Part shown: one piece after another, positions 63,921 through 64,000 of the stretch
Position numbering within the stretch: the stretch's first letter is position 1
How the letters are laid out: every line of letters begins with the position of its first letter
Source: Panopea generosa
Taxonomy: Eukaryota > Mollusca > Bivalvia > Adapedonta > Hiatellidae
Direction: 5' to 3'
Length of the DNA: 64,000 nucleotides
Assembly: GCA_029582155.1 (NCBI GenBank)
Contig: CM055908.1
Coordinates: forward strand, 18,143,406 to 18,207,405
Position numbers and translations under genes: made by a program
The notes under the pieces: generated by a model
Seen by the model: the letters and a program-made list of their open reading frames with translations, nothing else
What the model was told of the DNA's origin: nothing
Database searches by the model: none

Positions 63921-64000
63921 GTCGATTATCTGAATTATCAATAGGTTGAATCAAACAGATTGTTACTGATAATCGATGGTGAAAATATCATCCGTTTCCC

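Noticed and set aside
63723-63941. Arg/Glu and Tyr/Ile repeat frame
   Set aside because: Translation of the TC and AT microsatellites.

Overview
The window is AT-rich eukaryotic DNA, most likely from a bivalve mollusc. The pointers are tRNA-derived SINEs with AATC tails, the long 'gggccataactc'-type repeats that are common in bivalve genomes, a non-LTR retrotransposon whose protein tail resembles those of molluscs, and small exons separated by long repeat-filled introns. No bacterial, plasmid or organelle features were seen. The species cannot be named from this evidence.

The one host gene I can support lies on the minus strand from about 52.5 kb down to 14.4 kb. Splicing 14 exons by eye (47,250 to 14,365) gives a continuous frame of 455 codons. 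It encodes an N-terminal PH domain, an acidic tyrosine-bearing segment, a proline-rich segment with two class II SH3-binding motifs, and a C-terminal SH2 domain ending at a stop. This is the architecture of SH3BP2 (3BP2), an adaptor of immune and bone-cell signalling in vertebrates. Local matches include IGCQDLL against human IGAQNLL just before the PH domain, the PH-helix tryptophan, NFYKDVE against human SFYGAVE, and GVYLVRP in the SH2 domain. An extra exon at 52.5 kb probably belongs to the 5' end, but the true start is unresolved. One intron uses a GC-AG pair, and one exon is only 20 nt.

Layout. 1-13.2 kb: non-coding, downstream of the gene, with minisatellites (25, 32, 53, 54 and 29 bp units), a 1-kb TIR element, a foldback element and SINEs. 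13.2-14.35 kb: a degenerate 190-bp repeat and the 3' end of a LINE that stops about 18 bp from the host stop codon. 14.4-47.3 kb: the SH3BP2-like gene. Its introns hold a 68-bp minisatellite built from the last exon's own splice acceptor, a 35/70-bp array, a 3.5-kb TIR element, several MITEs and SINEs, a 3.6-kb 50-bp satellite and a broken LINE. 47.5-52.1 kb: 28-bp and 37-bp arrays and a long bivalve-type repeat. 52.5-64 kb: the upstream side, with a recent 1.7-kb tandem duplication whose breakpoint lies in a SINE, more MITEs and microsatellites.

The most unusual items are the exon-seeded acceptor minisatellite (14.5-15.06 kb), a MITE family with a central long palindrome and an expandable internal minisatellite (about eight copies or pieces), the LINE tail forced into the host 3' UTR, and the 3.5-kb element with inverted ends but direct subterminal repeats. 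Repeat boundaries were read by eye and may be off by several bases.
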